A program made the position numbers and the translations under genes. This document shows positions 11,860 to 23,959 of a stretch of DNA of 64,000 nt, in pieces. Source of the DNA: Pseudomonas inefficax. Lineage in GTDB: Bacteria > Pseudomonadota > Gammaproteobacteria > Pseudomonadales > Pseudomonadaceae. The stretch spans positions 62,001-126,000 of the forward strand of contig NZ_OPYN01000063.1 in NCBI RefSeq assembly GCF_900277125.1, in the 5' to 3' direction. Under the pieces are notes generated by a model that did no database searches, was not told where the DNA came from, and saw only the letters and a list, made by a program, of their open reading frames with translations. The number at the start of each line of letters is the position of its first letter. Position 1 is the stretch's first letter.

Positions 11860-12348
11860 TCATTTCTTCTGCTTCGGCACCCGCACCAGCTGGCTTTCCG
11901 AATAGATGTCATGCCAACCCCGCTTGCGCTTGTCGACCAACACCCAGAAAAAACCCAACCCCAGGCACAGCCACGAGGCAATCGACACCACGAACCGCAG
12001 CAGCGCCTGCCACAGGCTGATGGCCGTGCCATCGGTGTTCTGCACGCGCACACCCCACACCTGCATGCCCAGGGTCTGCCCACCATGGGTCCAGAACTTG
12101 GCAAAGAAACCGAACAGGACGAACAGCAGCACGGTGGACAGAAGTGGGTCGCCGTCGAGTGCACCAGCCTCGGTCAGCTCACGCATGCGGGCTTCGCCGA
12201 TGATCGCCATCTGGATCATCTTGTAGGCGCCGGCCGTCACGATCAGTAGCGCCGTGCACAACAGGAAGTCATAGAACATCGCCGCCAGGCGCCGACCCAG
12301 GCCGACCGGCGGAAAATCACCCTGGGGTGTAAGCAGAGGCTTGGACAT
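11860..12348 (-). CDS. RDD-family membrane protein
   Basis: A 162-residue protein. The conserved start of an RDD domain (VGLGRRLAAMFYDFLLCTAL) is followed by hydrophobic segments near residues 25-45, 75-95 and 125-145 and a basic C-terminus (KRKRGWHDIYSESQLV). RDD proteins are small polytopic inner-membrane proteins, some implicated in ion or compatible-solute transport; the substrate here cannot be told. It stands alone between a REP and the cold-shock gene. Confidence 0.85.
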   Translation of the reverse strand: MSKPLLTPQGDFPPVGLGRRLAAMFYDFLLCTALLIVTAGAYKMIQMAIIGEARMRELTEAGALDGDPLLSTVLLFVLFGFFAKFWTHGGQTLGMQVWGVRVQNTDGTAISLWQALLRFVVSIASWLCLGLGFFWVLVDKRKRGWHDIYSESQLVRVPKQKK

Positions 12349-12388
12349 GCAATACGGCTCCAGAAGACGAAGCCGCTATTCTACGGGC

Positions 12389-12423
12389 AAAAAAAAGCCC
12401 CTGCACTTGGCAGGGGCTTTTTC
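12389..12423 (-). terminator. terminator of the cold-shock gene
   Basis: Stem AGCCCCTGC with its complement GCAGGGGCT, read on the minus strand, is flanked by A/T runs on both sides. It lies 16 bases past the cold-shock stop codon. The flanking T-run also makes it usable in the other direction. Confidence 0.9.
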
Positions 12424-12438
12424 GAAGTCGGGTTCAGC

Positions 12439-12651
12439 TTAGCCGATGACCTGAACTTTGTCAGCTTGCAGGCCTTTCTGGCCCTGCACTGCTTCGAAGG
12501 AGACTTTCTGGCCTTCTTTCAGGCTCTTGAAGCCGTTGCCTTCGATAGCGCGGAAGTGCACGAACAGATCAGCACCGCTTTCTGGGGTGATGAAACCGTA
12601 ACCTTTTTCGTCATTGAACCACTTGACGGTACCGTTCTGACGCTCAGCCAT
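12439..12651 (-). CDS. CspA-family cold-shock protein
   Basis: A 70-residue single cold-shock domain. The RNA-binding motifs RNP1 (KGYGFITP) and RNP2 (DLFVHFRAI) are both intact. These OB-fold proteins bind single-stranded RNA and melt structure. Pseudomonas genomes carry several, so I do not give a symbol. It has its own terminator and a long upstream region suited to a 5' untranslated leader. Confidence 0.95.
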   Translation of the reverse strand: MAERQNGTVKWFNDEKGYGFITPESGADLFVHFRAIEGNGFKSLKEGQKVSFEAVQGQKGLQADKVQVIG

Positions 12652-13009
12652 TGTCTTATTTCCTATGAAGCTTGAATTTTAATGACAGTTTCTTTTGCAA
12701 TAACAGGAAGCAAAAGATTACTGGGCTGGGTTGCAGGAAAGTAAGAGACGTCGAACGGGTTGTAGCAGATTGCGGCTACTGGCCCAGGTCACGAACTGTT
12801 GCGACCCATGCAAACACAGTGCAGTGACTCTACGCCAACTCCCGAGCGAAAAACAAGCCCTTGGTCGTATGGAAAATCGGCCGTTTGCCGATAACCGACC
12901 GATTTGTCGGAAACGGCATGGCGCCTGGCCTGGCGCCATGTTCCAAAAGTTATTGGACAGGTTCGAAAACGAATATGTCGAACCTGCCCGCAACCTTCAC
13001 AAAGCGGCT
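12652..13009. other. csp leader/promoter and gcvT downstream region with three inverted repeats
   Basis: 358 bases without a gene. Three separate dyads follow one another: GCCGTTTgCCGA with TCGGAAACGGC (12880-12917), a perfect CATGGCGCC-N6-GGCGCCATG (12917-12940), and CAGGTTCGA-N11-TCGAACCTG (12958-12986). None ends in a long T-run, though the first is followed by TTTT on the minus strand. They may end the gcv operon, shape the csp leader, or act as operators. Confidence 0.5.
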
Positions 13010-14131
13010 TCAGCCCCGGTAGTAACGTTGTGTCACGAAAGGCATTTTGCTGACTTTCAAGGCAACCTTCTTCCCGCGCACAACGGCAAACAGTGGCGTG
13101 TCGATAGCTGTATGTTCACTATCGATATAACCCATTGCTACAGGTGCACCGAGTGTCGGGCCGAAGCCGCCGCTGCACACTTTGCCTACAGGTTTATCGC
13201 TTGCATCGACAATATCCGCGCCTTCACGTACTGGCGTACGCTCCTGCGGCAACAGGCCCACACGTTTGCGCGCCACGCCATCGCGCTGGTGGGCGAAGAT
13301 GGCTTCGGCACCCGGGAAGCCTGCGGCACGCGCGCCATCGGCACGGCGAACCTTGGAAATGGCCCACAGCAGGCTGGCTTCCACCGGCGTGGTCTCGGTG
13401 TTCATGTCATGGCCATACAGGCACAGGCCGGCTTCCAGGCGCAGGGAGTCGCGCGCACCCAGGCCGATCGGCTGTACTTCGGGCTCGGCCAGCAGGCGGC
13501 GGGCCAAGGCTTCGGCGGCATGTGCCGGTACCGAAATTTCGTAGCCGTCTTCGCCTGTGTAGCCCGAGCGGCTGACGAAGCAGTCTTCTCCGAGCAGTTT
13601 CACCGGGCGGAACTGCATGAAGGTCATGCCGGCCACTTCCGGCGCCAGACGCTCCAGCACCTTGACCGCCGCCGGGCCTTGCAGGGCCAGCAGGGCGCGC
13701 TGCTCGAACAGCGGCTGCACCTCGCAACGGCTGCCGATGTGCGCTTGCAGGTGGGCCAGGTCCTGCTCCTTGCAGGCGGCGTTGACCACCAGGAACAGCG
13801 TATCGTCGCTCAGGTTGGCGACCATCAGGTCGTCGAGGATGCCGCCTTGCTCATTGGTGAACATGGCATAGCGCTGCATGCCCACCGGCAGGTCGATGAT
13901 ATCCACCGGCACCAGGCTTTCCAGGGCCTTGGCCGCATCGCTGCCGCGCAGGATGATCTGGCCCATGTGCGAGACATCGAACAGGCCGGCCTGCTCGCGG
14001 GTGTGCAGGTGTTCCTTGAGCACGCCCAACGGGTACTGCACCGGCATGTCATAGCCGGCGAACGGCACCATGCGCGCACCCAGTTCCAGGTGCAGGGCGT
14101 GCAGTGGGGTCTTGAGCAGTGTTTCGGACAT
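13010..14131 (-). CDS. gcvT: aminomethyltransferase, glycine cleavage T protein
   Basis: A 373-residue T protein. It releases ammonia from the aminomethyl group carried on lipoyl-GcvH and forms 5,10-methylene-tetrahydrofolate. The N-terminal GcvT domain starts TPLHALHLELGARMVPFAGY, with the later conserved RTGYTGEDGYEI-like stretch (SRSGYTGEDGYEI) and a C-terminal barrel. It is the last gene of gcvH-gcvP-sdaA-gcvT, 27 bases after sdaA. Confidence 0.95.
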   Translation of the reverse strand: MSETLLKTPLHALHLELGARMVPFAGYDMPVQYPLGVLKEHLHTREQAGLFDVSHMGQIILRGSDAAKALESLVPVDIIDLPVGMQRYAMFTNEQGGILDDLMVANLSDDTLFLVVNAACKEQDLAHLQAHIGSRCEVQPLFEQRALLALQGPAAVKVLERLAPEVAGMTFMQFRPVKLLGEDCFVSRSGYTGEDGYEISVPAHAAEALARRLLAEPEVQPIGLGARDSLRLEAGLCLYGHDMNTETTPVEASLLWAISKVRRADGARAAGFPGAEAIFAHQRDGVARKRVGLLPQERTPVREGADIVDASDKPVGKVCSGGFGPTLGAPVAMGYIDSEHTAIDTPLFAVVRGKKVALKVSKMPFVTQRYYRG

Positions 14132-14158
14132 CGGTGACTCCTTGCTTTTGTTGTCGGG

Positions 14159-15535
<1,377 letters not shown>

Positions 15536-15571
15536 GGGACCTCCTGCCAGAGATGCTGAGTGGACATTGAA

Positions 15572-15649
15572 CCCTGTGGGAGCGGGTTTACCCGCGAATG
15601 CGGCGGTAAAGCCACAATCGCATTCGCGGGTAAACCCGCTCCCACAGGG
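15572..15649. repeat. REP inverted pair inside the gcv operon
   Basis: Perfectly opposed arms at 15572-15600 and 15621-15649 lie between gcvP and sdaA. On the transcript this gives a 29-bp hairpin that could stabilise the upstream gcvHP message or reduce read-through. Confidence 0.9.
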
Positions 15650-15685
15650 ACCGCCATCCAAGGGTAGGTGGCGGGGCAGGGGCTA

Positions 15686-18541
<2,856 letters not shown>

Positions 18542-18551
18542 GGCGGGTTCC

Positions 18552-18935
18552 TCAGGCGTCGTCGTTGGCTTTGATCAGGCGGTCATAGGCGTCCTGGTCG
18601 AGCAGGGCGGTGACTTCGCTCATGTCGGTCGGTTTGAAGCGGAAGAACCAGCCTTCGCCCATCGGGTCTTCGTTGACCAGTTCCGGGCTGTCTTCGAGCT
18701 GATCGTTGATCTGGACCACTTCGCCGGTCAGAGGCATGTACACACCGCTTGCGGCCTTGACCGACTCGACGGTGGACGCTTCGCTGCCTTTCTCATACTG
18801 CTGCAACTCTGGCAGTTGCACGAAAACCACATCGCCAAGGGCGTTCTGGGCGTAGGCGGTGATGCCCACGGTGACGCTGCCATCGGCTTCGACGCGCAGC
18901 CATTCGTGATCTTCAGTAAAACGCAACTCGCTCAT
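18552..18935 (-). CDS. gcvH: glycine cleavage H protein
   Basis: A 127-residue lipoyl carrier. The lipoylated Lys is K60 in [13 protein letters not shown]. It shuttles the aminomethyl intermediate between P, T and L proteins. It is the first gene of the operon and has a sigma-54 type promoter upstream. The L protein is not encoded here and is presumably shared with another dehydrogenase complex. Confidence 0.97.
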   Translation of the reverse strand: MSELRFTEDHEWLRVEADGSVTVGITAYAQNALGDVVFVQLPELQQYEKGSEASTVESVKAASGVYMPLTGEVVQINDQLEDSPELVNEDPMGEGWFFRFKPTDMSEVTALLDQDAYDRLIKANDDA

Positions 18936-19001
18936 GGGGAATCCTCGGGAAGCAGGGCGTTGGGCGCGGTGGCTCCGCGCTCTTGGGGTTGGGATTCCCT
19001 T

Positions 19002-19017
19002 AGCAAAAATGCGGCCA
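19002..19017 (-). promoter_or_regulatory. sigma-54 (-24/-12) promoter of gcvH
   Basis: On the minus strand the sequence is TGGCCGCATTTTTGCT. The GG and GC elements are separated by exactly ten bases, as in TGGCACGNNNNTTGC. It would start transcription near 18990, about 55 bases before the gcvH ATG. The nearby TyrR-like sigma-54 activator gene fits this. Confidence 0.75.
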
Positions 19018-19058
19018 ATCGTTAAAAACAGTTATAAATCAATAGGTTGTATGTTTTT

Positions 19059-19098
19059 CGTAACCGTTTTGTCATTCTTGTGGAACGAAAACGCTACG
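19059..19098 (-). promoter_or_regulatory. putative GcsR upstream activator sites
   Basis: At 19081-19098 the minus strand reads CGTAGCGTTTTCGTTCCA, which matches 11 of 14 fixed positions of the P. aeruginosa GcsR repeat as I recall it (TGTAACG-N4-CGTTCCG). A weaker copy (about 8 of 14) lies at 19059-19076, 22 bases away, so on the same helix face. Both sit about 70-110 bases upstream of the sigma-54 promoter's start, where enhancer sites are expected. Confidence 0.6.
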
Positions 19099-19163
19099 GT
19101 CGGTGTGGGGTGGAAAAGGGTTTGGGGATCAAACCCTTGCATAACCGTGTGCGGAGGGGGTGT

Positions 19164-19198
19164 GTATCGATTTCAATACGATGTATTGAATTCGATAC
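19164..19198. repeat. 35-bp compound palindrome (four GTATYGAW half-sites)
   Basis: The sequence consists of four copies of an 8-base element GTATYGAW in alternating orientation: two 16-bp palindromes separated by three bases. The whole is also a near-perfect dyad, with 15 of 16 arm positions pairing apart from the centre. It looks like a double operator for a dimeric repressor, but no cognate regulator gene is adjacent. Confidence 0.6.
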
Positions 19199-19210
19199 GA
19201 TTTCTCAGTG

Positions 19211-19272
19211 CAGGGCGCATGATCAAGGCTGAGCCTCAGGCATAAGCTGAGGCGCTCTTGAACTACGCCCTG
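19211..19272. other. nested inverted repeat, possible structured RNA
   Basis: Three nested pairings share one axis: CAGGGCG with CGCCCTG (outer), TCAAG with CTTGA (middle) and GCCTCAG with CTGAGGC (inner, 7-base loop). There is no T-run on either side, so it is not a standard terminator. It lies 21 bases past the gltS stop. Confidence 0.45.
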
Positions 19273-19292
19273 GAGCATGGACTGATCTCGAC

Positions 19293-20492
19293 CTAGGAAA
19301 AGAAGGGCAATGCCAGATATAGCTTGATGACAATGACATTGATGATGTCGATGAAGAATGCCCCCACCATCGGTACCACCAGGAAGGCAATGCGCGAGGC
19401 TCCGTAGCGCTGGGTCACCGCTTGCATGTTGGCAATTGCCGTCGGCGTTGCGCCCAGGCCGAAGCCGCAATGCCCGGCAGCCAGTACCGCTGCATCATAG
19501 TTGCGGCCCATGACCCTGAACGTGACGAATATCGCGAACAGTGCCATGACCAGTGTCTGCGCGGCGAGCAATGCAAAGAACGGTAATGCCAATGCTGAAA
19601 GGTCCCACAACTTGAGCGACATCAAGGCAATAGCCAGGAATAACGACAAACTCACATTGCCCAATACCGAGACTTCCCGTTCGAATACTTGATAAAAGCC
19701 GAGCGCCGAAAGGCCGTTTCGCAACACCACACCCACGAACAACACGCAGACGAACGTTGGCAGTTCAAGCGCAGTGCCTTTCAGCAAGCCGCCGAGTAAC
19801 GAGCCCGCGAGCAGGCTGACAGCGATCAGTGCCAATGTTTCGATAAATGAAAACGGCGTAATCAGGCGCTCTTTGTCTGGTTGTTCGAAACCCTTGGGCA
19901 GTTGTGGTGCTGCTTCTTCGATACCTGGTGTCGTTACCCGCTTGATCAGCAACCGGGCAACCGGGCCACCAATCAGGCCACCCAGTACCAGGCCGAAGGT
20001 AGCTGATGCCAATGCCAGTTCGGAGGCCGAGGCCAGGCCAAATTTTTCGGTGAAAGTCGCCCCCCACGCAGCGCCTGTGCCGTGGCCGCCCGACAAGGTG
20101 ATGGAGCCGGCCAGCAGGCCCATCAGCGGATCGAGCCCCAGTGCGGTTGCCAGGCCGATGCCCATGGCGTTCTGAACCAGCAGCAAGCCGGTCACCACCA
20201 GCAGGAACACGGTAACCACGCGGCCACCTTTTTTCAGGCTGGCAAAGTCAGCACTCAAGCCGATGGTGGCGAAGAATGCCAGCATCAGAGGAGTTTGCAG
20301 TGAAGTGTCGAATTGCACGTGGACATCGAAACTGCGCAACGCCAGCAATGCCAGGGCCACTACCAGGCCGCCAGCGACAGGTTCCGGAATATTGTAAGTG
20401 CGCAAGAAACCAATACGCGCGACCAGGCCGCGACCTAATAGCAATACCAAAGAGGCGGCTACAAGTGTCCCGTAAAAATCGAGTTCAAACAT
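19293..20492 (-). CDS. gltS: sodium/glutamate symporter GltS
   Basis: A 399-residue polytopic membrane protein of the ESS family. Two similar halves each carry a glycine-rich re-entrant segment, for example GSITLSGGHGTGAAWG near residue 135 and AAGHCGFGLGATPTAIANM near the C-terminus. It imports glutamate with sodium. It lies between the gcv operon and its presumed activator gene, and is read in the same direction as both. Codon use looks slightly less GC-rich than in neighbouring genes. Confidence 0.93.
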   Translation of the reverse strand: MFELDFYGTLVAASLVLLLGRGLVARIGFLRTYNIPEPVAGGLVVALALLALRSFDVHVQFDTSLQTPLMLAFFATIGLSADFASLKKGGRVVTVFLLVVTGLLLVQNAMGIGLATALGLDPLMGLLAGSITLSGGHGTGAAWGATFTEKFGLASASELALASATFGLVLGGLIGGPVARLLIKRVTTPGIEEAAPQLPKGFEQPDKERLITPFSFIETLALIAVSLLAGSLLGGLLKGTALELPTFVCVLFVGVVLRNGLSALGFYQVFEREVSVLGNVSLSLFLAIALMSLKLWDLSALALPFFALLAAQTLVMALFAIFVTFRVMGRNYDAAVLAAGHCGFGLGATPTAIANMQAVTQRYGASRIAFLVVPMVGAFFIDIINVIVIKLYLALPFFS

Positions 20493-20695
20493 CAGATGCT
20501 CTCGTTATATCCAGTAGCGGACCACTTCCCGCTATGGGGCGGGCAAGTGGGATGACAGGTGGGAATACACTGTCACCATTCTACGAGGCATCCGTGGGAG
20601 AGTATCTTTCGCCAGTGTAGGAAAAGTCTGAATAACAAGCGTATTATTACAGCAACTATCAGGTTTTGCCCTGCGGTCTGTCAGTCAAGCAATAA

Positions 20696-20714
20696 GGGGC
20701 TGCGTAGCAGCCCC
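20696..20714 (-). terminator. hairpin downstream of the gcsR-like gene
   Basis: A perfect stem GGGGCTGC-GTA-GCAGCCCC lies 22 bases past the stop codon. It is followed on the minus strand by TTATTG, so the T-run is weak. Confidence 0.65.
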
Positions 20715-20735
20715 ATTGACGCTATCTGAAAAGCA

Positions 20736-22244
20736 TCAGGGCTTGCCCGGTATTCCATATTTGCGCAGGCGCTGCGCAATGGCGGTATGTGAAGTTTGCA
20801 AGCGCCCGGCCAGTTGCCGTGTCGACGGGTAGCTGGCGTACAGGCGTTGCAGCAGCTCGCGCTCGAAATCGCCCACGGCCTGTTCCAGGCTGGCCACTTC
20901 GCCGTCCTGGCCACCAGCGACCGAGGTACCGGCGATATCCAGGTCACCGATGTCCACCAGGTTGCCCTCGCATATGGCGGCTGCGCGGAAAATCACGTTC
21001 TGCAACTGGCGCACGTTGCCCGGCCAGGGGTTGGCCAGCAGTGCCGAATGGGTAGCGGCCGTCAGCCGGCAGGCGGGGCGCTGGATTTGCGTGCAGGCCT
21101 GCTGCATGAAGAAGTGCGCCAGCATCAGGATATCCTGGCCACGCTCGCGTAGCGGCGGCACCTGCAAGTTGAGCACGTTCAGGCGGTAGAACAGGTCTTC
21201 GCGGAAGCTGCCTTCGGCGACCATCCGCTCCAAGTCGCGGTGGGTGGCGCTGATGATGCGTACATCCACCTTCACTTCGCGGTCGCCACCTACCCGGCGG
21301 AAGCTGCCATCGCTGAGAAAGCGCAGCAGCTTGGCCTGCAGGTACGGCGACATCTCGCCTATTTCATCGAGGAACACCGTGCCCTGGTTGGCCAGCTCCA
21401 TCAGCCCGGGCTTGCCGCCCCGTTGTGCGCCGGTGAAGGCGCCAGGGGCGTAACCGAACAGTTCGCTCTCGGCCAGGCTCTCGGGTAGCGCAGCGCAGTT
21501 CAGCGCCAGGAATGGCGCTGCGTGGCGGCTGCTGATGGCATGGCAGGCGCGGGCTACCAGTTCTTTGCCGGTGCCGGTTTCGCCATGCACCAGCAGCGGT
21601 GCATCGAGCGCCGCCACACGCAGGGCACGGGCCTTGAGGGTGCGGATGGCCGGTGACTCGCCGAGCAAGGCATCGAAGCCTTCGGCATGATCGTGGTGCA
21701 GGGCCGATAGGCGTTCGCCCATGCGCGTGGGTGGGTACAGCGTCAGCAGGCCACCGGCATTGGTGATCGGCATGGCGTCCAGCAGCAAGCTCTGGCCGTT
21801 GAGCTGCATTTCGCGCATGGGCAGGTGGAAGTTGTTATCCAGCAAGGCTTGCAACAGCGCCGGATCACCGAACAGTTCACCCACCGAGCGCCCGGCCGAT
21901 TCGCGACCGCACAGTTCGATAAATGCCGGGTTGGCCAGCAGCACCTTGCCGGCACTGTCCACGGCCAGCACCGGGTCGCTCATTGCCGCCAGCAGGGCAT
22001 CGAGCTGCAGGTGCCGGCGTTGGCCAGGGAGGATGTCGACCACGTCCACCGATTGCACGCCATGCACCTCGAACAGCGCGTCGTGCAGTTCTTCGAGCAC
22101 GGCGGGGCTGAGGGTGGGGGCGTCGATATAGACGTTCGGCGGGACCATCTCCACGGCGTCCAGGTTGAGGTTGCGGGCACCGAGCAGGGCGAGGACTTCC
22201 TGGGTGATGCCGACGCGGTCGATGAAGCTGACGTGGATGCGCAT
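20736..22244 (-). CDS. gcsR: TyrR-like sigma-54 activator, GcsR-like
   Basis: A 502-residue enhancer-binding protein with TyrR architecture: an N-terminal ACT domain (residues 1-70, RIHVSFIDRVGITQEVL), a PAS domain (about 80-165), an AAA+ domain with Walker A GETGTGKE and the sigma-54 contact loop GAFTGA, and a C-terminal TyrR-type helix-turn-helix (STRQLAGRLQTSHTAIAQRL). The intact GAFTGA means it can activate sigma-54 promoters. GcsR of P. aeruginosa activates the glycine cleavage operon in response to glycine. The sigma-54 promoter and dyads before gcvH support the same role. PhhR, the aromatic amino-acid regulator, is the main alternative. Confidence 0.82.
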   Translation of the reverse strand: MRIHVSFIDRVGITQEVLALLGARNLNLDAVEMVPPNVYIDAPTLSPAVLEELHDALFEVHGVQSVDVVDILPGQRRHLQLDALLAAMSDPVLAVDSAGKVLLANPAFIELCGRESAGRSVGELFGDPALLQALLDNNFHLPMREMQLNGQSLLLDAMPITNAGGLLTLYPPTRMGERLSALHHDHAEGFDALLGESPAIRTLKARALRVAALDAPLLVHGETGTGKELVARACHAISSRHAAPFLALNCAALPESLAESELFGYAPGAFTGAQRGGKPGLMELANQGTVFLDEIGEMSPYLQAKLLRFLSDGSFRRVGGDREVKVDVRIISATHRDLERMVAEGSFREDLFYRLNVLNLQVPPLRERGQDILMLAHFFMQQACTQIQRPACRLTAATHSALLANPWPGNVRQLQNVIFRAAAICEGNLVDIGDLDIAGTSVAGGQDGEVASLEQAVGDFERELLQRLYASYPSTRQLAGRLQTSHTAIAQRLRKYGIPGKP

Positions 22245-22293
22245 GGGGAGGGCGAGGTGGTGGCCGGGGAGGCAGTATTATGCCTTAACATCG

Positions 22294-22418
22294 CCGGGGC
22301 CGCTTTGCGGCCCATCGCGACGCAAGGCCGCTCCCACAAGTATCGCGCAGGCCTTGGGGTCAGCGGCCAACCTGTGGGAGCGGCCTTGCGTCGCGATGGG
22401 CTGCAAAGCAGCCCCCGG
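22294..22418. repeat. REP inverted pair (GGAGCGGCCTTGCGTCGCGA type)
   Basis: Long opposed arms at 22294-22338 and 22373-22418 lie between the gcsR-like start and the end of the arc operon. Confidence 0.9.
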
Positions 22419-22427
22419 TTCCTGAAA

Positions 22428-22796
22428 TCACTCCAGATGTTCAGGCTTGATCGGATCGCCCGACTTCACATCGAGCTTCTGGCGGATGTCTTCGAACATT
22501 GCGTCGTACAGCTTGTGCGGCGAACCCAGGGTCTCGAACTTCTGGTGCGGCGCCAGGTAGGACTGGGCCTTGCGCGAGGCGACCATGAGGAAGCTGGGCA
22601 GCACCTGGTCCTTGGGCAGGAAGAACTTGTCGTCGATCGTCTTGCCTTCAATGGTACCGTGCATGCGGAACTGGATGCCGCGGCCTTCCTTGGGGTCTGT
22701 CGCCGCCTCGTATTCGATGTTCAGGTCATAGCTGTGGTCGTTCTTGTTCAGCGCGGTGCGCTCGATGTGTACATGACCGGGCTGGTACTGGGCCAT
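22428..22796 (-). CDS. conserved small protein at the end of the arc operon
   Basis: A 122-residue soluble protein beginning MAQYQPGHVHIERTALNKND. It has no signal peptide, membrane segment or familiar catalytic motif. Beta-rich patterns (YDLNIEYEAATDPKEGRGIQFRMHGTI) suggest a small beta fold followed by a helical C-terminus. It starts 54 bases after arcC in the same direction and is probably co-transcribed with arcDABC. I recognise it as a Pseudomonas conserved protein at this position but know no function. Confidence 0.75.
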   Translation of the reverse strand: MAQYQPGHVHIERTALNKNDHSYDLNIEYEAATDPKEGRGIQFRMHGTIEGKTIDDKFFLPKDQVLPSFLMVASRKAQSYLAPHQKFETLGSPHKLYDAMFEDIRQKLDVKSGDPIKPEHLE

Positions 22797-22850
22797 GGCG
22801 GACTCCTCTGGAAGGTGAAAATGGCGGGCCCATCGGCCCGCCCACTGCAT

Positions 22851-23780
22851 TCAACGGTAGCTGATCCCCGGCTTGGCGGTGGATACTCGCGTACCGGCAG
22901 TGCCTTTGACGATGTCTTCGATGTTTTCCAGCGAACTGATCACCGCCACCTTGCCGGTATTACGGGCAAAATCGCAGGCCGCCTGCACCTTCGGCCCCAT
23001 GGAGCCGGCAGCGAAGCCGAGGCGTTCCAGTTCGTCGGGGTGCGCCTGGGCGATGGCTTTCTGGGTCGGCTTGCCCCAGTCGATGTAGGCCGCATCGACG
23101 TCGGTGGCGATGATCAGCAGGTCGGCGTCCAGCTGCTCCGCCAGTAGTGCCGAACACAGGTCCTTGTCGATCACCGCCTCGATGCCTTTGAGCTTGCGGT
23201 TCTCATCGTACATGGTGGGGATGCCGCCGCCGCCGGCGCAGATCACGATGCTGCTCTTTTCCAGCAGCCACTTGATCGGGCGGATTTCGAAGATGCGCTT
23301 GGGTTTCGGGCTGGCTACCACGCGGCGGTACTTGTCGCCGTCAGGCTTGACCACCCAACCCTTTTCCTTGGCCAGGTGCTCGGCCTCTTCCTTGGCATAG
23401 ACCGGGCCGATGAACTTGGTCGGGTCTTTGAAGGCGGGGTCGTTGGCGTCCACTTCGACCTGGGTCAGCAGGGTGGCGAACGGCACTTCGAAGGCCAGCA
23501 GGTTGCCCAGTTCCTGTTCGATCATGTAGCCGATCATGCCCTCGGTCTCGGCACCCAGCACGTCCAGCGGGTAGGCCTCGTCGGGCTTGTAGGACAGGCC
23601 CTGCAGCGACAGCAGGCCAACTTGCGGGCCGTTGCCGTGGGCGATGACCAGCTCGTTGCCAGGGTGGATCTTGGCGATCTGTTCGGTAGCGGTGCGGATA
23701 TTGGCGCGCTGGTTGTCAGCGGTCATCGGCTCGCCGCGACGCAGCAGGGCGTTGCCGCCCAATGCAACAACGATACGCAT
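22851..23780 (-). CDS. arcC: carbamate kinase
   Basis: A 309-residue amino-acid kinase-fold enzyme. It starts [20 protein letters not shown] and has the phosphate-binding segments GNGPQVGLL and CAGGGGIPT. It converts carbamoyl phosphate and ADP to ATP, ammonia and CO2, the energy-yielding last step of the arginine deiminase route. It follows arcB, from which it is separated by a REP pair. Confidence 0.96.
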   Translation of the reverse strand: MRIVVALGGNALLRRGEPMTADNQRANIRTATEQIAKIHPGNELVIAHGNGPQVGLLSLQGLSYKPDEAYPLDVLGAETEGMIGYMIEQELGNLLAFEVPFATLLTQVEVDANDPAFKDPTKFIGPVYAKEEAEHLAKEKGWVVKPDGDKYRRVVASPKPKRIFEIRPIKWLLEKSSIVICAGGGGIPTMYDENRKLKGIEAVIDKDLCSALLAEQLDADLLIIATDVDAAYIDWGKPTQKAIAQAHPDELERLGFAAGSMGPKVQAACDFARNTGKVAVISSLENIEDIVKGTAGTRVSTAKPGISYR

Positions 23781-23838
23781 GGGGAATGTCCTTTAACGAA
23801 AGAAGGGAGCGCTGTTCTCTACCGGTATCGCCCTCCTT

Positions 23839-23925
23839 TGTGGGAGCGGGTTTACCCGCGAAAGCGTCAGCCCATGCAGCGCGGCTGGTGCTACTGACGC
23901 ATTCGCGGGTAAACCCGCTCCCACA
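23839..23925. repeat. REP inverted pair between arcB and arcC
   Basis: Arms at 23839-23870 and 23891-23925 form an extended hairpin, and the pairing continues beyond the REP core through CGTCAG. It lies within the operon. Confidence 0.9.
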
Positions 23926-23959
23926 GGGATCCGGGTTGCCCGGCTTGTCGTGTCAGCCT

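Larger units (their letters stand above)
18936..19292. other. gcv control region and gltS 3' region
   Basis: 357 bases without a convincing gene, unusually AT-rich in part. Reading upstream from gcvH it contains a sigma-54 promoter, two activator-type dyads, a 9-bp hairpin AAGGGTTTG-N5-CAAACCCTT (19116-19138) that could end gltS, a 35-bp compound palindrome (19164-19198) and a nested hairpin (19211-19272). I saw no glycine-riboswitch core. Confidence 0.6.

Noticed and set aside
18936..19292. Glycine riboswitch before gcvH
   Set aside because: No paired glycine-aptamer core was recognised. The sigma-54 promoter with activator sites explains glycine control better.
19129..19470. A 113-codon minus-strand ORF over the gltS end
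   Set aside because: It overlaps the conserved gltS coding region and the palindromes; no ribosome site or family.
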